Assembly: GCF_030372065.1 (NCBI RefSeq)
Contig: NZ_JAUDEA010000008.1
Span: 57,490-121,489, forward strand
Direction: 5' to 3'
DNA from: Thermophilibacter provencensis
GTDB lineage: Bacteria > Actinomycetota > Coriobacteriia > Coriobacteriales > Atopobiaceae
Length of the DNA stretch: 64,000 nt
Shown here: positions 8,459-16,229 of the stretch, in pieces
Numbering within the stretch: position 1 is the stretch's first letter
Layout of the letters: every line of letters starts with the position of its first letter
Notes under the pieces: generated by a model
The model's database searches: none
What the model was told of the DNA's origin: nothing
What the model saw: only the letters and a program-made list of their open reading frames with translations
Translations under genes and position numbers: made by a program

Positions 8459-9396
8459 CTGTCGGCCAGCGCGGCCTCAAGACGGTCGAGGTCGTCTCTG
8501 GTGTCCACGTCCTCGAGCTCCCACTCATCGTACGCCTCAACCAGGCGCACGCGCTCCATAAGCTCCTCGTGAGCGGCGAGAAGAACGCGCCCACCGGTAT
8601 CCCCCTCAAGGTGCGAGAGGGCGGCAAGCGTGTCCGTTGGCCAGAGCACCGGGTTGGCCGGGCGACCGTGCCAGGCCAGCCGCACGATGGCCGTAGGCTC
8701 GTGTGTGAGCGCGCGCACGAGCGAGCGCACGCTCTTCTCGCTAAGAAGCGGCTGGTCACCCGTGACAAAGAGGCAGCCGGCACGCTCCCCCAGCGCCTCG
8801 AGCCCGGCGCGCATCGTGTCGCTCTTGAGCGGGCCCTCCGCGCGCACGCAGCGCACGCCGAGGCGGTCGCAGAGCCCCTCGACCGCATCCCAGCGGGTGA
8901 CCACCACAACGTCCAGCAGGTCCGCCGGCAACGCCGAGAGCGTCCGTTCGAGCACGGGAACGCCGTCGAGCGGCGCAGTGAGCTTCTCGCCCGGCGCACC
9001 GCCAAAGCGCGCGCCCTCCCCGGACGCCATGACCACGCAGCCCAGGCGTGCCACGTCGCAAAAGCCCGAGAAGCACGTGGCGTAGGCGGCAGAGAGCGCC
9101 CAGCGGCTCGTGCGCTCGAAGGCGCGATAGCGCTCGATGAGGTCGCGTGCCTCGGCGGTGAGGCGCGAGCCGCCGCCTCCGCTGCCGCCCACGGTGCGCT
9201 CCGTCAGCGGGAAGCCAAAGGCCCGCTCGGCGTCGCGGACGATGCGCGTTGCCTTGGTGTAGGCCATCCCCATCTCGATGGCCGCCGCCCGGAGACTGCC
9301 GAGCTCGCCCACGCGCTCCAACAGGTCGACGGGACCGGGCCCAAAGACCCGGTGCCCGTCGTCACCCAGAAGATATGCCCTGAGGTCGGGTCTCAT
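8452..9396 (-). CDS. Fusion of ModE-like DNA-binding domain and MocA-like nucleotidyltransferase
   Basis: 314 residues in two parts. Residues 1-95 match the N-terminal winged helix of ModE, including GSLRAAAIEMGMAYTKATRI and the wing GGSGGGGSRLTAEARDLI. From about residue 118 there is a MobA/MocA-type nucleotidyltransferase with VVMASGEGARFGG and EKLTAPLDG near its start. MocA-type enzymes attach CMP to molybdenum cofactor for xanthine-dehydrogenase-like enzymes, and purine-degradation clusters of this kind often carry such a gene. The fusion suggests a molybdenum- or cofactor-responsive protein. No molybdate-binding TOBE domain is present. The start at 9396 has GGGGAGG upstream. The stop lies in the family C palindrome. 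Confidence 0.85.
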   Translation of the reverse strand: MRPDLRAYLLGDDGHRVFGPGPVDLLERVGELGSLRAAAIEMGMAYTKATRIVRDAERAFGFPLTERTVGGSGGGGSRLTAEARDLIERYRAFERTSRWALSAAYATCFSGFCDVARLGCVVMASGEGARFGGAPGEKLTAPLDGVPVLERTLSALPADLLDVVVVTRWDAVEGLCDRLGVRCVRAEGPLKSDTMRAGLEALGERAGCLFVTGDQPLLSEKSVRSLVRALTHEPTAIVRLAWHGRPANPVLWPTDTLAALSHLEGDTGGRVLLAAHEELMERVRLVEAYDEWELEDVDTRDDLDRLEAALADRT

Positions 9397-9409
9397 GCCT
9401 CCCCATCCC

Positions 9410-9479
9410 ATGTGACGATGGGACAGTCCCTTCGTCACATTTCGCTCTTGATGTTACGAAGGGACTGTCCCTTCGTAAC
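9410..9479. repeat. Two tandem GGGACWGTCCC hairpins (family B)
   Basis: An imperfect inverted repeat at 9410-9440 (core GGGACAGTCCC, one mismatch) is followed after 12 bases by a perfect 27-bp one at 9453-9479 (GTTACGAAGGGAC-T-GTCCCTTCGTAAC). The second begins directly after the carbamate kinase stop codon, which is at 9480-9482 on the minus strand. They fill the gap between the carbamate kinase and ModE/MocA genes. Confidence 0.9.
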
Positions 9480-10421
9480 CTACCCACGTACGATGGTACC
9501 CGTCTTGCCGGCAATGCCGTCGCTCGCGCGCTCGAGCAGCGTGATGAGCGAGCTGCGACCGGGGCCGGACTGCGCAAACGCAAGCGCGGCCTCCACCTTG
9601 GGCAGCATCGAGCCGGGCGCAAACTGGCCCTCGTCAATGTAGCGCTGGGCGGTCTCGGGCGTGAGCTCGTCGAGCCACTCCTGGTTGGGCTTGCCAAAGT
9701 TGACGGCGACCTTCTCCACGGCGGTCAGAATCACCAGGAAGTCCGCATTGAGCTGTTCGGCGAGCTTTGCCGCGGCAAAGTCCTTGTCGATGACCGCCGC
9801 CGCGCCCTTGAGATGGTTGCCCTCCGTGGGAAAGACCGGGATGCCGCCACCGCCGCAGGCAATGACCACGTGGTTGGTCTCAACCAGCGAGCGAATGGTG
9901 TCCAGCTCAACGATCCCCACCGGCTTGGGCGAGGCAACCACACGGCGGAACCCGCGCCCGGCGTCCTCGATGACCTCGTAGCCGCGCTCTGCGATCATGC
10001 GGTCCGCCTCCTCGCGGGTCATGAAGGCGCCAATCGGCTTGGTGGGATGAGCAAAGGCGGGGTCGTCCGGGTCAACCTCAACCTGCGTGAGCACCGTCGC
10101 GGCGCCGCGGTCGATCCCGCGGTTGAGCATCTCCTCGCGCAGCGCGTTCTGCAGGTCGTAGCCAATGTAGCCCTGGCTCATGGCAACGCACACCGAGAGC
10201 GGGCACGGAATGTACTTCTCGGGGTCAAAGCGCGTGAGCTGCGTCATGGCCTCCTGAATCATGCCCACCTGCGGGCCGTTGCCGTGGGCCACCACGACCT
10301 CGTTGCCCTGCTCGATGAGGTCCACGATCGCGCGGGCCGTGTGACGCACCGCCTCCATCTGCTCGGGCAGGTTCTTCCCAAGCGCGTTGCCGCCGAGAGC
10401 AATGACGATTCGCTTAGACAT
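9480..10421 (-). CDS. arcC: Carbamate kinase
   Basis: 313 residues with the amino-acid-kinase fold signatures ALGGNAL at the N-terminus, VVAHGNGPQVGM, ACGGGGIPV and DKDFAAAKLAEQ, all diagnostic of carbamate kinase. It converts carbamoyl phosphate plus ADP to ATP, ammonia and CO2. In this operon it would harvest carbamoyl phosphate released by the YgeW-type carbamoyltransferase (the YqeA role in E. coli) rather than serving an arginine deiminase pathway, since no arcA or arcB is present. The start at 10421 has AAGGAG nine bases upstream. Confidence 0.95.
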   Translation of the reverse strand: MSKRIVIALGGNALGKNLPEQMEAVRHTARAIVDLIEQGNEVVVAHGNGPQVGMIQEAMTQLTRFDPEKYIPCPLSVCVAMSQGYIGYDLQNALREEMLNRGIDRGAATVLTQVEVDPDDPAFAHPTKPIGAFMTREEADRMIAERGYEVIEDAGRGFRRVVASPKPVGIVELDTIRSLVETNHVVIACGGGGIPVFPTEGNHLKGAAAVIDKDFAAAKLAEQLNADFLVILTAVEKVAVNFGKPNQEWLDELTPETAQRYIDEGQFAPGSMLPKVEAALAFAQSGPGRSSLITLLERASDGIAGKTGTIVRG

Positions 10422-10464
10422 TTGATATTGCTCCTTATGCCGATAAAACCATGGCGAGAAGGGC

Positions 10465-10535
10465 GGGGCCGCCCCCACGTCAACGTGCGACTTCTGCGGC
10501 GTGCCGCAGCGAGCGAGCGACGTGCGGGCGGCCCC
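10465..10535. other. Structured intergenic element within the yge operon
   Basis: A 17-bp stem with one mismatch joins 10465-10481 (GGGGCCGCCCCCACGTC) and 10519-10535, enclosing a second hairpin CTGCGGC-GT-GCCGCAG. It lies between the carbamoyltransferase and carbamate kinase genes. No U-tract follows on the minus strand, so it looks more like an mRNA-processing or stability structure than a terminator. Confidence 0.6.
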
Positions 10536-10553
10536 CGGTCTTGCTAGCGGAAA

Positions 10554-11756
10554 CTAGGCCTGGTTCCAGCGGGGCTTGCCGGCGGCCTCGAGCGCCGCGA
10601 GCGTGGCCACGGGGTCCTTGACCTTCTGCAGGAAGATCATGGCCGCGATGGCGTACGGCTTGTAGCTGGCCTCCTTGTACATGCCCACGCGGTGCATGTC
10701 AAAGACGTCGGCCATGACCTCGCCGTGCTCGCAGGAGACGCCGGAGATGTCGGCGGGCAGCGGGTGCATGTAGATGGTGTCCTGGCCGTTGGCCGTCTTC
10801 GCCATGAGGTCGGTCGTGGAGCACCAGTCCATGTGGGTGGCGTTCTGGGCAAGGAGCTCCTTCTCCAGGGCCTTGATGCCGGCGTCGTCGCCCTCGGCGT
10901 AGAGGTTGGTGCGCTTCTCCATGGCGGCATACGGCGCCCAGCTCTTGGGGATGACGATGTCGGCGCCCTCAAAGGCCTCGGCCATCGTGTTCACCTGCTT
11001 GAAGGTGCAGCCGGACTCGGCAGCGTAGGTCTTGGCGGCCTCGACGCGGTCGCTCATGAGGTCGTAGCCCTCGGGGTGCGCCAGCGTGACGTCCATGCCA
11101 AAGCGCGGCAGCAGCGAGATGAGCGACTGCGGGCAGGAGAGCGGCTTGCCGTAGGAGGGCGAGTAGGCCCAGGTCACGGCCACCTTCTTGCCGCGGAGGT
11201 TCTCCAGGCCGCCAAACTCCTCGATGAGGTAGAGCATGTCGGCGGAGGACTGGGTGGGGTGGTCGGAGTCGGACTGCAGGGAGATGAGGGTCGGGCGGTG
11301 GTCGAGCACGCCGTCCCTATAGGCCTCGTCCACGGACTCGGCGACCTCGGCCATGTAGGCGTCACCCTTGCCGATGTACATGTCGTCGCGAATGCCGATG
11401 ACGTCGGCCATGAAGGAGATCATCGTGGCAGTCTCGCGGACGGTCTCGCCGTGAGCGATCTGGGACTTGCCCTCATCGAGGTCCTGGAGCTGGAGGCCCA
11501 GCAGGTTGGAGGCCTTGGAGAACGAGAAGCGCGTGCGGGTGGAGTTGTCGCGGAAGAGCGAGACGGCAAGGCCGGAGTCGAAGATGCGCGGGGAGATGTT
11601 GCGCTCGCGGAGGTTGCGCAGGGCGGCGGCAACCGCGTAGAGGGCGCGCAGCTCGTCGGTGGTCTTGTCCCAGGTGTGCAGGAAGTCCGCGTTGTACATG
11701 CCGGAGAAGTCGTAGCCCTTGAGCTCGTCGAGAAGAGCGGAGAAGTCCTTTGCCAT
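10554..11756 (-). CDS. ygeW: YgeW-type carbamoyltransferase
   Basis: 400 residues of the aspartate/ornithine carbamoyltransferase superfamily. The carbamoyl-phosphate loop STRTR is at residues 72-76, followed by HPTQSSADM and the second-domain MHPLPADI. The WDKTT segment, HGETVRETA and the length are those of YgeW rather than ArgF or PyrB. Recent work on anaerobic uric-acid degradation, as I recall it, assigns YgeW a catabolic role, releasing carbamoyl phosphate from a ureidopropionate-type intermediate. Carbamate kinase downstream fits that direction. The start at 11756 is preceded by AAAGGA about eight bases away. Confidence 0.93.
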   Translation of the reverse strand: MAKDFSALLDELKGYDFSGMYNADFLHTWDKTTDELRALYAVAAALRNLRERNISPRIFDSGLAVSLFRDNSTRTRFSFSKASNLLGLQLQDLDEGKSQIAHGETVRETATMISFMADVIGIRDDMYIGKGDAYMAEVAESVDEAYRDGVLDHRPTLISLQSDSDHPTQSSADMLYLIEEFGGLENLRGKKVAVTWAYSPSYGKPLSCPQSLISLLPRFGMDVTLAHPEGYDLMSDRVEAAKTYAAESGCTFKQVNTMAEAFEGADIVIPKSWAPYAAMEKRTNLYAEGDDAGIKALEKELLAQNATHMDWCSTTDLMAKTANGQDTIYMHPLPADISGVSCEHGEVMADVFDMHRVGMYKEASYKPYAIAAMIFLQKVKDPVATLAALEAAGKPRWNQA

Positions 11757-11811
11757 GGTTGGTTCCTTTCGATTCATGATCAAGAAATCGCAGGTCAAAC
11801 AAAGTCAGCGA

Positions 11812-11910
11812 GCGGCGCTGTGGCGAGGCGAGGTGCCCCGAACGGGGAGGCCGCACGCCTGGAGTGCGGCGGCCGACGCGTGAGGGGCAGATCGCCCGCC
11901 ACAGCGCCGC
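11812..11910. other. Structured intergenic element between ygeY and ygeW
   Basis: Perfect 14-bp arms GCGGCGCTGTGGCG (11812-11825) and its complement (11897-11910) enclose a segment containing two further hairpins, CCCC-GAA-CGGGG and CCGCAC-N7-GTGCGG. This would form a multi-branched RNA structure about 100 bases long in the operon transcript. It is not followed by a U-run. It may tune expression between adjacent genes. Confidence 0.6.
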
Positions 11911-11922
11911 GCAGCGTCGAGC

Positions 11923-13329
11923 CTACTTGATGTCGTTGTCCGTGGCGCCGGCGCGGAAGACGGTGACGTCGCCGGTCTTCTTGGACGGGTCGTAGAGGTT
12001 GAGCGCGGCGGTGTAGAGCGCGGCGCAGGTCACGAGGTCCTGCTTGTAGGTGACCTCGTTAGGTGCGTGCGCCTGGCTCTCGGCGCCGGGGCCAAAGCCC
12101 ACGCACGGGATGCCGTAGCGGCCCTGGATGGAGACGCAGTTGGTGGAGAAGGTCCACTTGTCGGTCAGCGGGCGGCCGGTGCGCTTGTCCATCGAGGCCT
12201 CGCAGCCGATGCGCTCCTCGCCGAAGAGGGCGTGATGTGCGTCAACGAGGGCCTGAACGTGAGCGGCGCTCTCGGCGTTGATCCACGTGGGGAAGTAGGC
12301 CTCGGTCTCGTAGACAGTGCCCTTCCAGCTCGGGCGGTCGTACATGTACATGGAGACCTTGACGTCGTCGCCGTACTTCTTGACGGCGGGCAGGTCGCGG
12401 ATCTCCTGGAGGCAGGAGTCCCAGGTCTCGCCGGCGGTCATGCGGCGGTCGATGGAGATCGCGCAGGAGTCGGCCACGGCGCAGCGGCTGGGGCTGGTGT
12501 AGAAGATCTGGGAGACGGTGCAGGTGCCGCGGCCCAGGAAGCGCGCGTCCTCGTAGTGTTCGGGGTTGTACTTGGGATCGAGCATCTTGACGAGGCCCTT
12601 GATGTCAGTGGACTCGTCGCAACCGTTGTTGTTGAGGGCGCGAACGTCGGCGATGATGTCGGCCATCTTGTAGATGGCGTTGTCGCCGCGGTCGGGAGCG
12701 GAGCCGTGGCAGGAGACGCCGTGGACGTCCACGCGAATCTCCATGCGGCCGCGGTGGCCACGGTAGATGCCGCCGTCGGTGGGCTCGGTGGAGATCACAA
12801 ACTCGATCTTCTCGCGCGCGTCCTCGGGACCGTCGAAGTACTTGTTGACGATGTACTGCCAGCACATGCCGTCGCAGTCCTCTTCCTGGACGGAGCCCAC
12901 GACCATGATCTTGTAGCCCTCGGGGATGAGACCGAGGTCCTTCATCATCTTGGCGGCGTAGGTGGCGGAGGCCATGCCGCCCTCCTGGTCGGAGCCGCCG
13001 CGACCGTAGATGAGCTCGTCGGTCTCGTAGCCCTCGTAGGGGTCGGCCTCCCAGTTGTCGCGGTTGCCGATACCCACGGTATCGATGTGCGAGTCGATGG
13101 CGATGATCTTGTCGCCCTCGCCCATCCAGCCGATGACGTTGCCCAGGCCGTCGACCTCGACCTTGTCAAAGCCGAGCTTCTCCATCTCGGCCTTGATGCA
13201 GGCCACGACCTCGCCCTCCTCGCAGGACTCGGACGGGTGAGAGATCATGGCGCGCAGAAACGCGGTCATGTCGGGGCCGTACGCCGCCGCCACGCTCTTG
13301 ATCTCTTCGAAGTTCAGTTCCTTGGCCAT
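11923..13329 (-). CDS. ygeY: YgeY-type M20 metallohydrolase
   Basis: 468 residues of the M20 peptidase/deacylase family. Metal-binding motifs are visible: [20 protein letters not shown] and VQEEDCDG, followed by the dimerisation domain and a C-terminal [18 protein letters not shown] block carrying the last histidine ligand. Such enzymes remove an N-acyl or N-carbamoyl group from amino acids. Between ygeX and ygeW it is expected to convert an N-carbamoylated diaminopropionate into free 2,3-diaminopropionate for the lyase; that order is inference. The start has AAAGGA about 11 bases upstream, slightly far. Confidence 0.93.
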   Translation of the reverse strand: MAKELNFEEIKSVAAAYGPDMTAFLRAMISHPSESCEEGEVVACIKAEMEKLGFDKVEVDGLGNVIGWMGEGDKIIAIDSHIDTVGIGNRDNWEADPYEGYETDELIYGRGGSDQEGGMASATYAAKMMKDLGLIPEGYKIMVVGSVQEEDCDGMCWQYIVNKYFDGPEDAREKIEFVISTEPTDGGIYRGHRGRMEIRVDVHGVSCHGSAPDRGDNAIYKMADIIADVRALNNNGCDESTDIKGLVKMLDPKYNPEHYEDARFLGRGTCTVSQIFYTSPSRCAVADSCAISIDRRMTAGETWDSCLQEIRDLPAVKKYGDDVKVSMYMYDRPSWKGTVYETEAYFPTWINAESAAHVQALVDAHHALFGEERIGCEASMDKRTGRPLTDKWTFSTNCVSIQGRYGIPCVGFGPGAESQAHAPNEVTYKQDLVTCAALYTAALNLYDPSKKTGDVTVFRAGATDNDIK

Positions 13330-13404
13330 TTTGCTTACGTCCTTTCTGACGCTTCCGTTGCCAAAACACGTGCCGAGAAGTGCCGAGAAGCCCCGGCGTC
13401 CCGC

Positions 13405-14616
13405 CTACTTTGCCCAGGCGCCGTCCCAAACGATCTGCTGGTAGCGCTCGGGGTCGGTGTCGCCCTCGGTGGAGAAGAGCAGCACCTGGCTGTTCTTGTC
13501 GAGACCGAGCGCGTCGCGCAGCTCGGCGTAGTCCGGGTCGGTCATGATGGCGTCAATGACGCCCATGCCCACCGCTCCGGACTCACCGGAGGTGACGGCG
13601 GGGTCGCCCTTGACGGGCGCGGCAAGGCGGCGCATGCCGTTGGCGGCCACCCAGTCCGGGCAGGAGAGGAAGGCGTCCGCGTGGTTGCGCAGGATGTCCC
13701 AGCCAATGGTGTTGGGCTCGCCGCACGCGAGGCCGGCCATGATGGTCTGCAGGTCGCCGCCCACGATGCGCGGGTCGCCGTCAGCGGCGAGCGCGCCCTG
13801 GTAGAGGCAGTCGGCGGCGCCGGCCTCCATGATGACGAACTTGGGTGGGCACGTGGGGAAGAGGTTGGCAAAGTAGCCCACCATCGCGCTCGCGAGCGAG
13901 CCGACGCCCGCCTGGACAAAGACATGCGTGGGGCGGTTCACCTCAACGGCGCGCAGCTGGCCCGCGGCCTCTGCGGCCATGGTGCCGTAGCCCTGCATAA
14001 TCCAGGACGGGATCTCCTCGTAGCCGTCCCAGGCGGTGTCCTGGACCACGACGCCGTGCTCGGTCTGGGCTGCCTCGGCGGCTGCCATGCGCACGCAGTC
14101 GTCGTAGTTGACCTCCTCGATGGTGACCTCGGCGCCCTCCTTGGCAATGTTGTCAAAGCGCGTCTGCGTGGAGCCCTTGGGCATGTGGACCACGGCGCGC
14201 TGGTGCAGCTTGTTGGCGGCCCAGGCCACGCCGCGGCCGTGGTTGCCGTCGGTGGCGGTGAAGAAGGTCGCCTGGCCAAAGTCCTCGCGGAACTGCTCGC
14301 TCGTGAGGTAGTCGTACGTCATCTCAGAGACGTCGCGACCCATCTCCTGGGCGATGTAGCGGGCCATGGCAAAGGAGCCGCCAAGCACCTTGAAGGCGTT
14401 GAGGCCAAAGCGGTAGCTCTCGTCCTTCACAAAGAGCCCGCCCAGGCCAAGACGCTCGGCCATGCCGTCGAGCTTGGCGAGCGGGGTCACGCTGTACTGG
14501 GGGAAGCCGCGGTGGAAGGCCTGCGCCTTCGCCACGTTGTCGAGCGCCATCACCGGCAGCTGCGCGTCCTCGCTCTTGGGCATGGTATTGAGAACCCACT
14601 TGATCTTCTCGCTCAC
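13405..14616 (-). CDS. ygeX: Diaminopropionate ammonia-lyase
   Basis: 403 residues, matching E. coli YgeX in length. It is a fold-type II PLP enzyme: Lys76 in LNAFKVLGGSFA is the Schiff-base lysine, with TDGNHGRGVAWAA and AGVGSLASAM as cofactor-binding loops. It cleaves 2,3-diaminopropionate to pyruvate and two ammonia through 2-aminoacrylate. It is the first gene of a seven-gene operon ending in ridA. The start is GTG with AAGGAGG five bases upstream. The promoter and operator lie directly in front. Confidence 0.95.
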   Translation of the reverse strand: MSEKIKWVLNTMPKSEDAQLPVMALDNVAKAQAFHRGFPQYSVTPLAKLDGMAERLGLGGLFVKDESYRFGLNAFKVLGGSFAMARYIAQEMGRDVSEMTYDYLTSEQFREDFGQATFFTATDGNHGRGVAWAANKLHQRAVVHMPKGSTQTRFDNIAKEGAEVTIEEVNYDDCVRMAAAEAAQTEHGVVVQDTAWDGYEEIPSWIMQGYGTMAAEAAGQLRAVEVNRPTHVFVQAGVGSLASAMVGYFANLFPTCPPKFVIMEAGAADCLYQGALAADGDPRIVGGDLQTIMAGLACGEPNTIGWDILRNHADAFLSCPDWVAANGMRRLAAPVKGDPAVTSGESGAVGMGVIDAIMTDPDYAELRDALGLDKNSQVLLFSTEGDTDPERYQQIVWDGAWAK

Positions 14617-14657
14617 GCTTCCTCCTTGCGCCGTGACGGCCGTGCCTCCTGCGTGCC

Positions 14658-14716
14658 AACTTTTTGTCTGATTACCAGACTAAAAGTTTGTTACTGCATA
14701 TGGTGGCATATTTCAA
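14658..14716 (-). promoter_or_regulatory. Promoter and palindromic operator of the yge operon
   Basis: On the minus strand TTGAAA (14716-14711) and TAACAA (14693-14688) are separated by exactly 17 bases, a good sigma-70 promoter. The predicted start of transcription falls in an inverted repeat AACTTTTTGTCTG/CAGACTAAAAGTT (14658-14670 and 14676-14688, one mismatch). A protein bound there would block initiation, so this is a likely repressor operator. No regulator gene for it is recognised in the window apart from the ModE-like fusion; ModE boxes do not look like this. Confidence 0.65.
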
Positions 14717-14868
14717 GCCTGTTGCAACGGGATTTTTCGTGAGACGGCGAGCGTCCCTTTTGCGCCCGTGAACGGTTGGCGAGAAGGACCTCTTGGAGGG
14801 CGGTGCAATGCGGTAAGCTTTCGCCCCGTGGGAACGCGAGAAGAACGTCCGGCCGCAAGGGAGCCGTC

Positions 14869-15402
14869 ATGTCCACCCGCTCGATCGCCCGTTGCGGCGT
14901 CTGCATAGCGCTGCTCGCCGTGAGCGCGTGGGTCACCGTGCCGCTGGGGCCCGTGCCCTTTACGCTGCAGACCCTTGTGCTGGCGCTGATACCGCAGGTC
15001 ATGGGCCCGCGCGACGCGTTTTTCACGGTGGCGGTCTACCTGCTGCTGGGAGCGGCGGGCGTGCCGGTGTTCTCCGGCTTTCAGGGCGGGCTCGGCGTGA
15101 TCTTGGGGCCAACGGGTGGCTACCTCCTGGGCTTTGCCGCCGGAATGCCCGTTGCGGGTGCCATTATGCGCGTTGGCGCGCTGCCAAGAAGGGCGCGCGG
15201 GGCGCTGGCGGGCGTGGCGCTGCTGGCGGTGAGCTACGTGCTGGGGACGCTTCAGCTCATGAACGTCTACGCGCTCGACGCGCCGGCGGCGCTGGCCGTG
15301 GCGGTGGTGCCGTTTGTGGTACCGGATATGGTGAAGGTCGTGGCAAGCGTGAGCGTGGCGGAGCGGATCTGCCGCGCGCTGGGAACGGCGGCGAGGCGGT
15401 AG
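14869..15402 (+). CDS. bioY: BioY biotin transporter, substrate-binding component
   Basis: 177 residues, almost entirely transmembrane, with the BioY signatures PLGPVPFTLQTLVL, LLLGAAGVPVF and GPTGGYLLGF. BioY is the biotin-binding S component of an ECF transporter and works with a shared EcfAAT module or, in some species, alone. The start at 14869 has AAGGGAG upstream; longer in-frame starts are less likely because the preceding stretch is not membrane-like. It is divergent from ygeX and is not followed by ECF genes, so the energising module must be encoded elsewhere. Confidence 0.93.
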   Translation: MSTRSIARCGVCIALLAVSAWVTVPLGPVPFTLQTLVLALIPQVMGPRDAFFTVAVYLLLGAAGVPVFSGFQGGLGVILGPTGGYLLGFAAGMPVAGAIMRVGALPRRARGALAGVALLAVSYVLGTLQLMNVYALDAPAALAVAVVPFVVPDMVKVVASVSVAERICRALGTAARR

Positions 15403-15426
15403 GCGCGACAGGAGAGCGTAGCTCCC

Positions 15427-15825
15427 CTACACGTTCATCAGGCCACCGTTGTCCGCAAGGATTGCCTTGGACGGGTCGGCCGGCAGGTACGCCACACGCA
15501 CCTCGCTGCCCACGCTCGAGGGAATCTTGCCGCGCTTGCGCTGCCCCACGGGAACGGGCCCGAGCTTGATGGGCTCGCTCGTGAGCTTGACCGTCTCGTG
15601 GCACTCGTACGCCGTGCCGTCGACCACGTAGCGCACGTAGACCACGGTGGGACGATCCGTACTCCCGGGGCGAACGCGCACGACGGTCCCCGTGGTGGAG
15701 CCGGAGTAGGTTTGCTCCTTGCGCGCGCGAACGCGCTTTGCGACCAGGAGCACCAGCGCCGTGGTTCCGCCGCCGAGAACCGCGATCAGGCCAAAGATGA
15801 GAAGGATCATGATGCCATCGCTCAT
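15427..15825 (-). CDS. Membrane-anchored protein, DUF3592-like
   Basis: 132 residues with one N-terminal transmembrane helix (about residues 4-28) followed by a basic stop-transfer KRVRARK and a small beta-rich domain ending in VRVAYLPADPSKAILADNGG. This matches the general DUF3592 pattern (a membrane helix plus a domain containing YxVDGxxY and a P-x-x-P end). Its function is unknown. The start at 15825 has GGAG five bases upstream. It converges with bioY. Confidence 0.7.
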   Translation of the reverse strand: MSDGIMILLIFGLIAVLGGGTTALVLLVAKRVRARKEQTYSGSTTGTVVRVRPGSTDRPTVVYVRYVVDGTAYECHETVKLTSEPIKLGPVPVGQRKRGKIPSSVGSEVRVAYLPADPSKAILADNGGLMNV

Positions 15826-15937
15826 GGGCGCTCCGTGCGTTGCGGGTTGGTGGGACGGTGCGGGTGGTGCAAGAATAGCATCACGAGCGGGCGGAGATGG
15901 GGTGGTGGTTGGAGGGTGGCGGACGTGTCTCTGCATC

Positions 15938-16060
15938 ATTTCTCGGTACCGAGAAATACCGTTAACCCGTAATCTCATACCGTTCTTTTGCTTTCGATAC
16001 CGTAATTTGGCCGAGAATGCCGAATTTCATACCGAGAAATGCCGTGCAATACCGAAAAAG
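15938..16060. repeat. Cluster of ATACCG/ACCGAGAAAT repeats in an AT-rich gap
   Basis: This is part of a 404-base region without a gene (15826-16229). It begins with a perfect 20-bp palindrome ATTTCTCGGTACCGAGAAAT (15938-15957) and continues with repeated ATACCG and ACCGAGAAAT units on both strands up to about 16060. The next hundred bases are strikingly T-rich on the plus strand. It could be a multi-site protein-binding region; its role is unknown. Confidence 0.6.
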
Positions 16061-16171
16061 ACTGGCGACTGGCTACAACTCCCGGTCGTTTTGCGAACCA
16101 GGTTTTCGTCTTTTTATCCGTTTTCGTTTTTTATTATTTGTCGTTTTTTTATTTGAGCCGGACCGCACACC

Positions 16172-16209
16172 ACAAAAGGCCCGAGAGCTGACCTCAGCTC
16201 CCAGGCCCA
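16172..16209 (-). terminator. Probable terminator downstream of the SDR gene
   Basis: Read on the minus strand, a stem GGGCC...GAGCTGA-GG-TCAGCTC...GGCC is followed by TTTTGTGG. It lies just beyond the stop of the SDR gene at 16230. Confidence 0.75.
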
Positions 16210-16229
16210 CACGCTCTATCCGCCGGCAC

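Noticed and set aside
3062..9479. Repeated palindromes as a CRISPR array
   Set aside because: Copies are far apart, lie between different genes, have no regular spacers, and no cas genes are in the window.
12067..14742. Very long open frame on the plus strand (about 890 codons) opposite ygeX and ygeY
   Set aside because: It is a shadow of GC-rich genes on the other strand: the composition is repetitive in Val, Gly, Ala, His and Leu, no domain is visible and both antisense genes are unmistakable.
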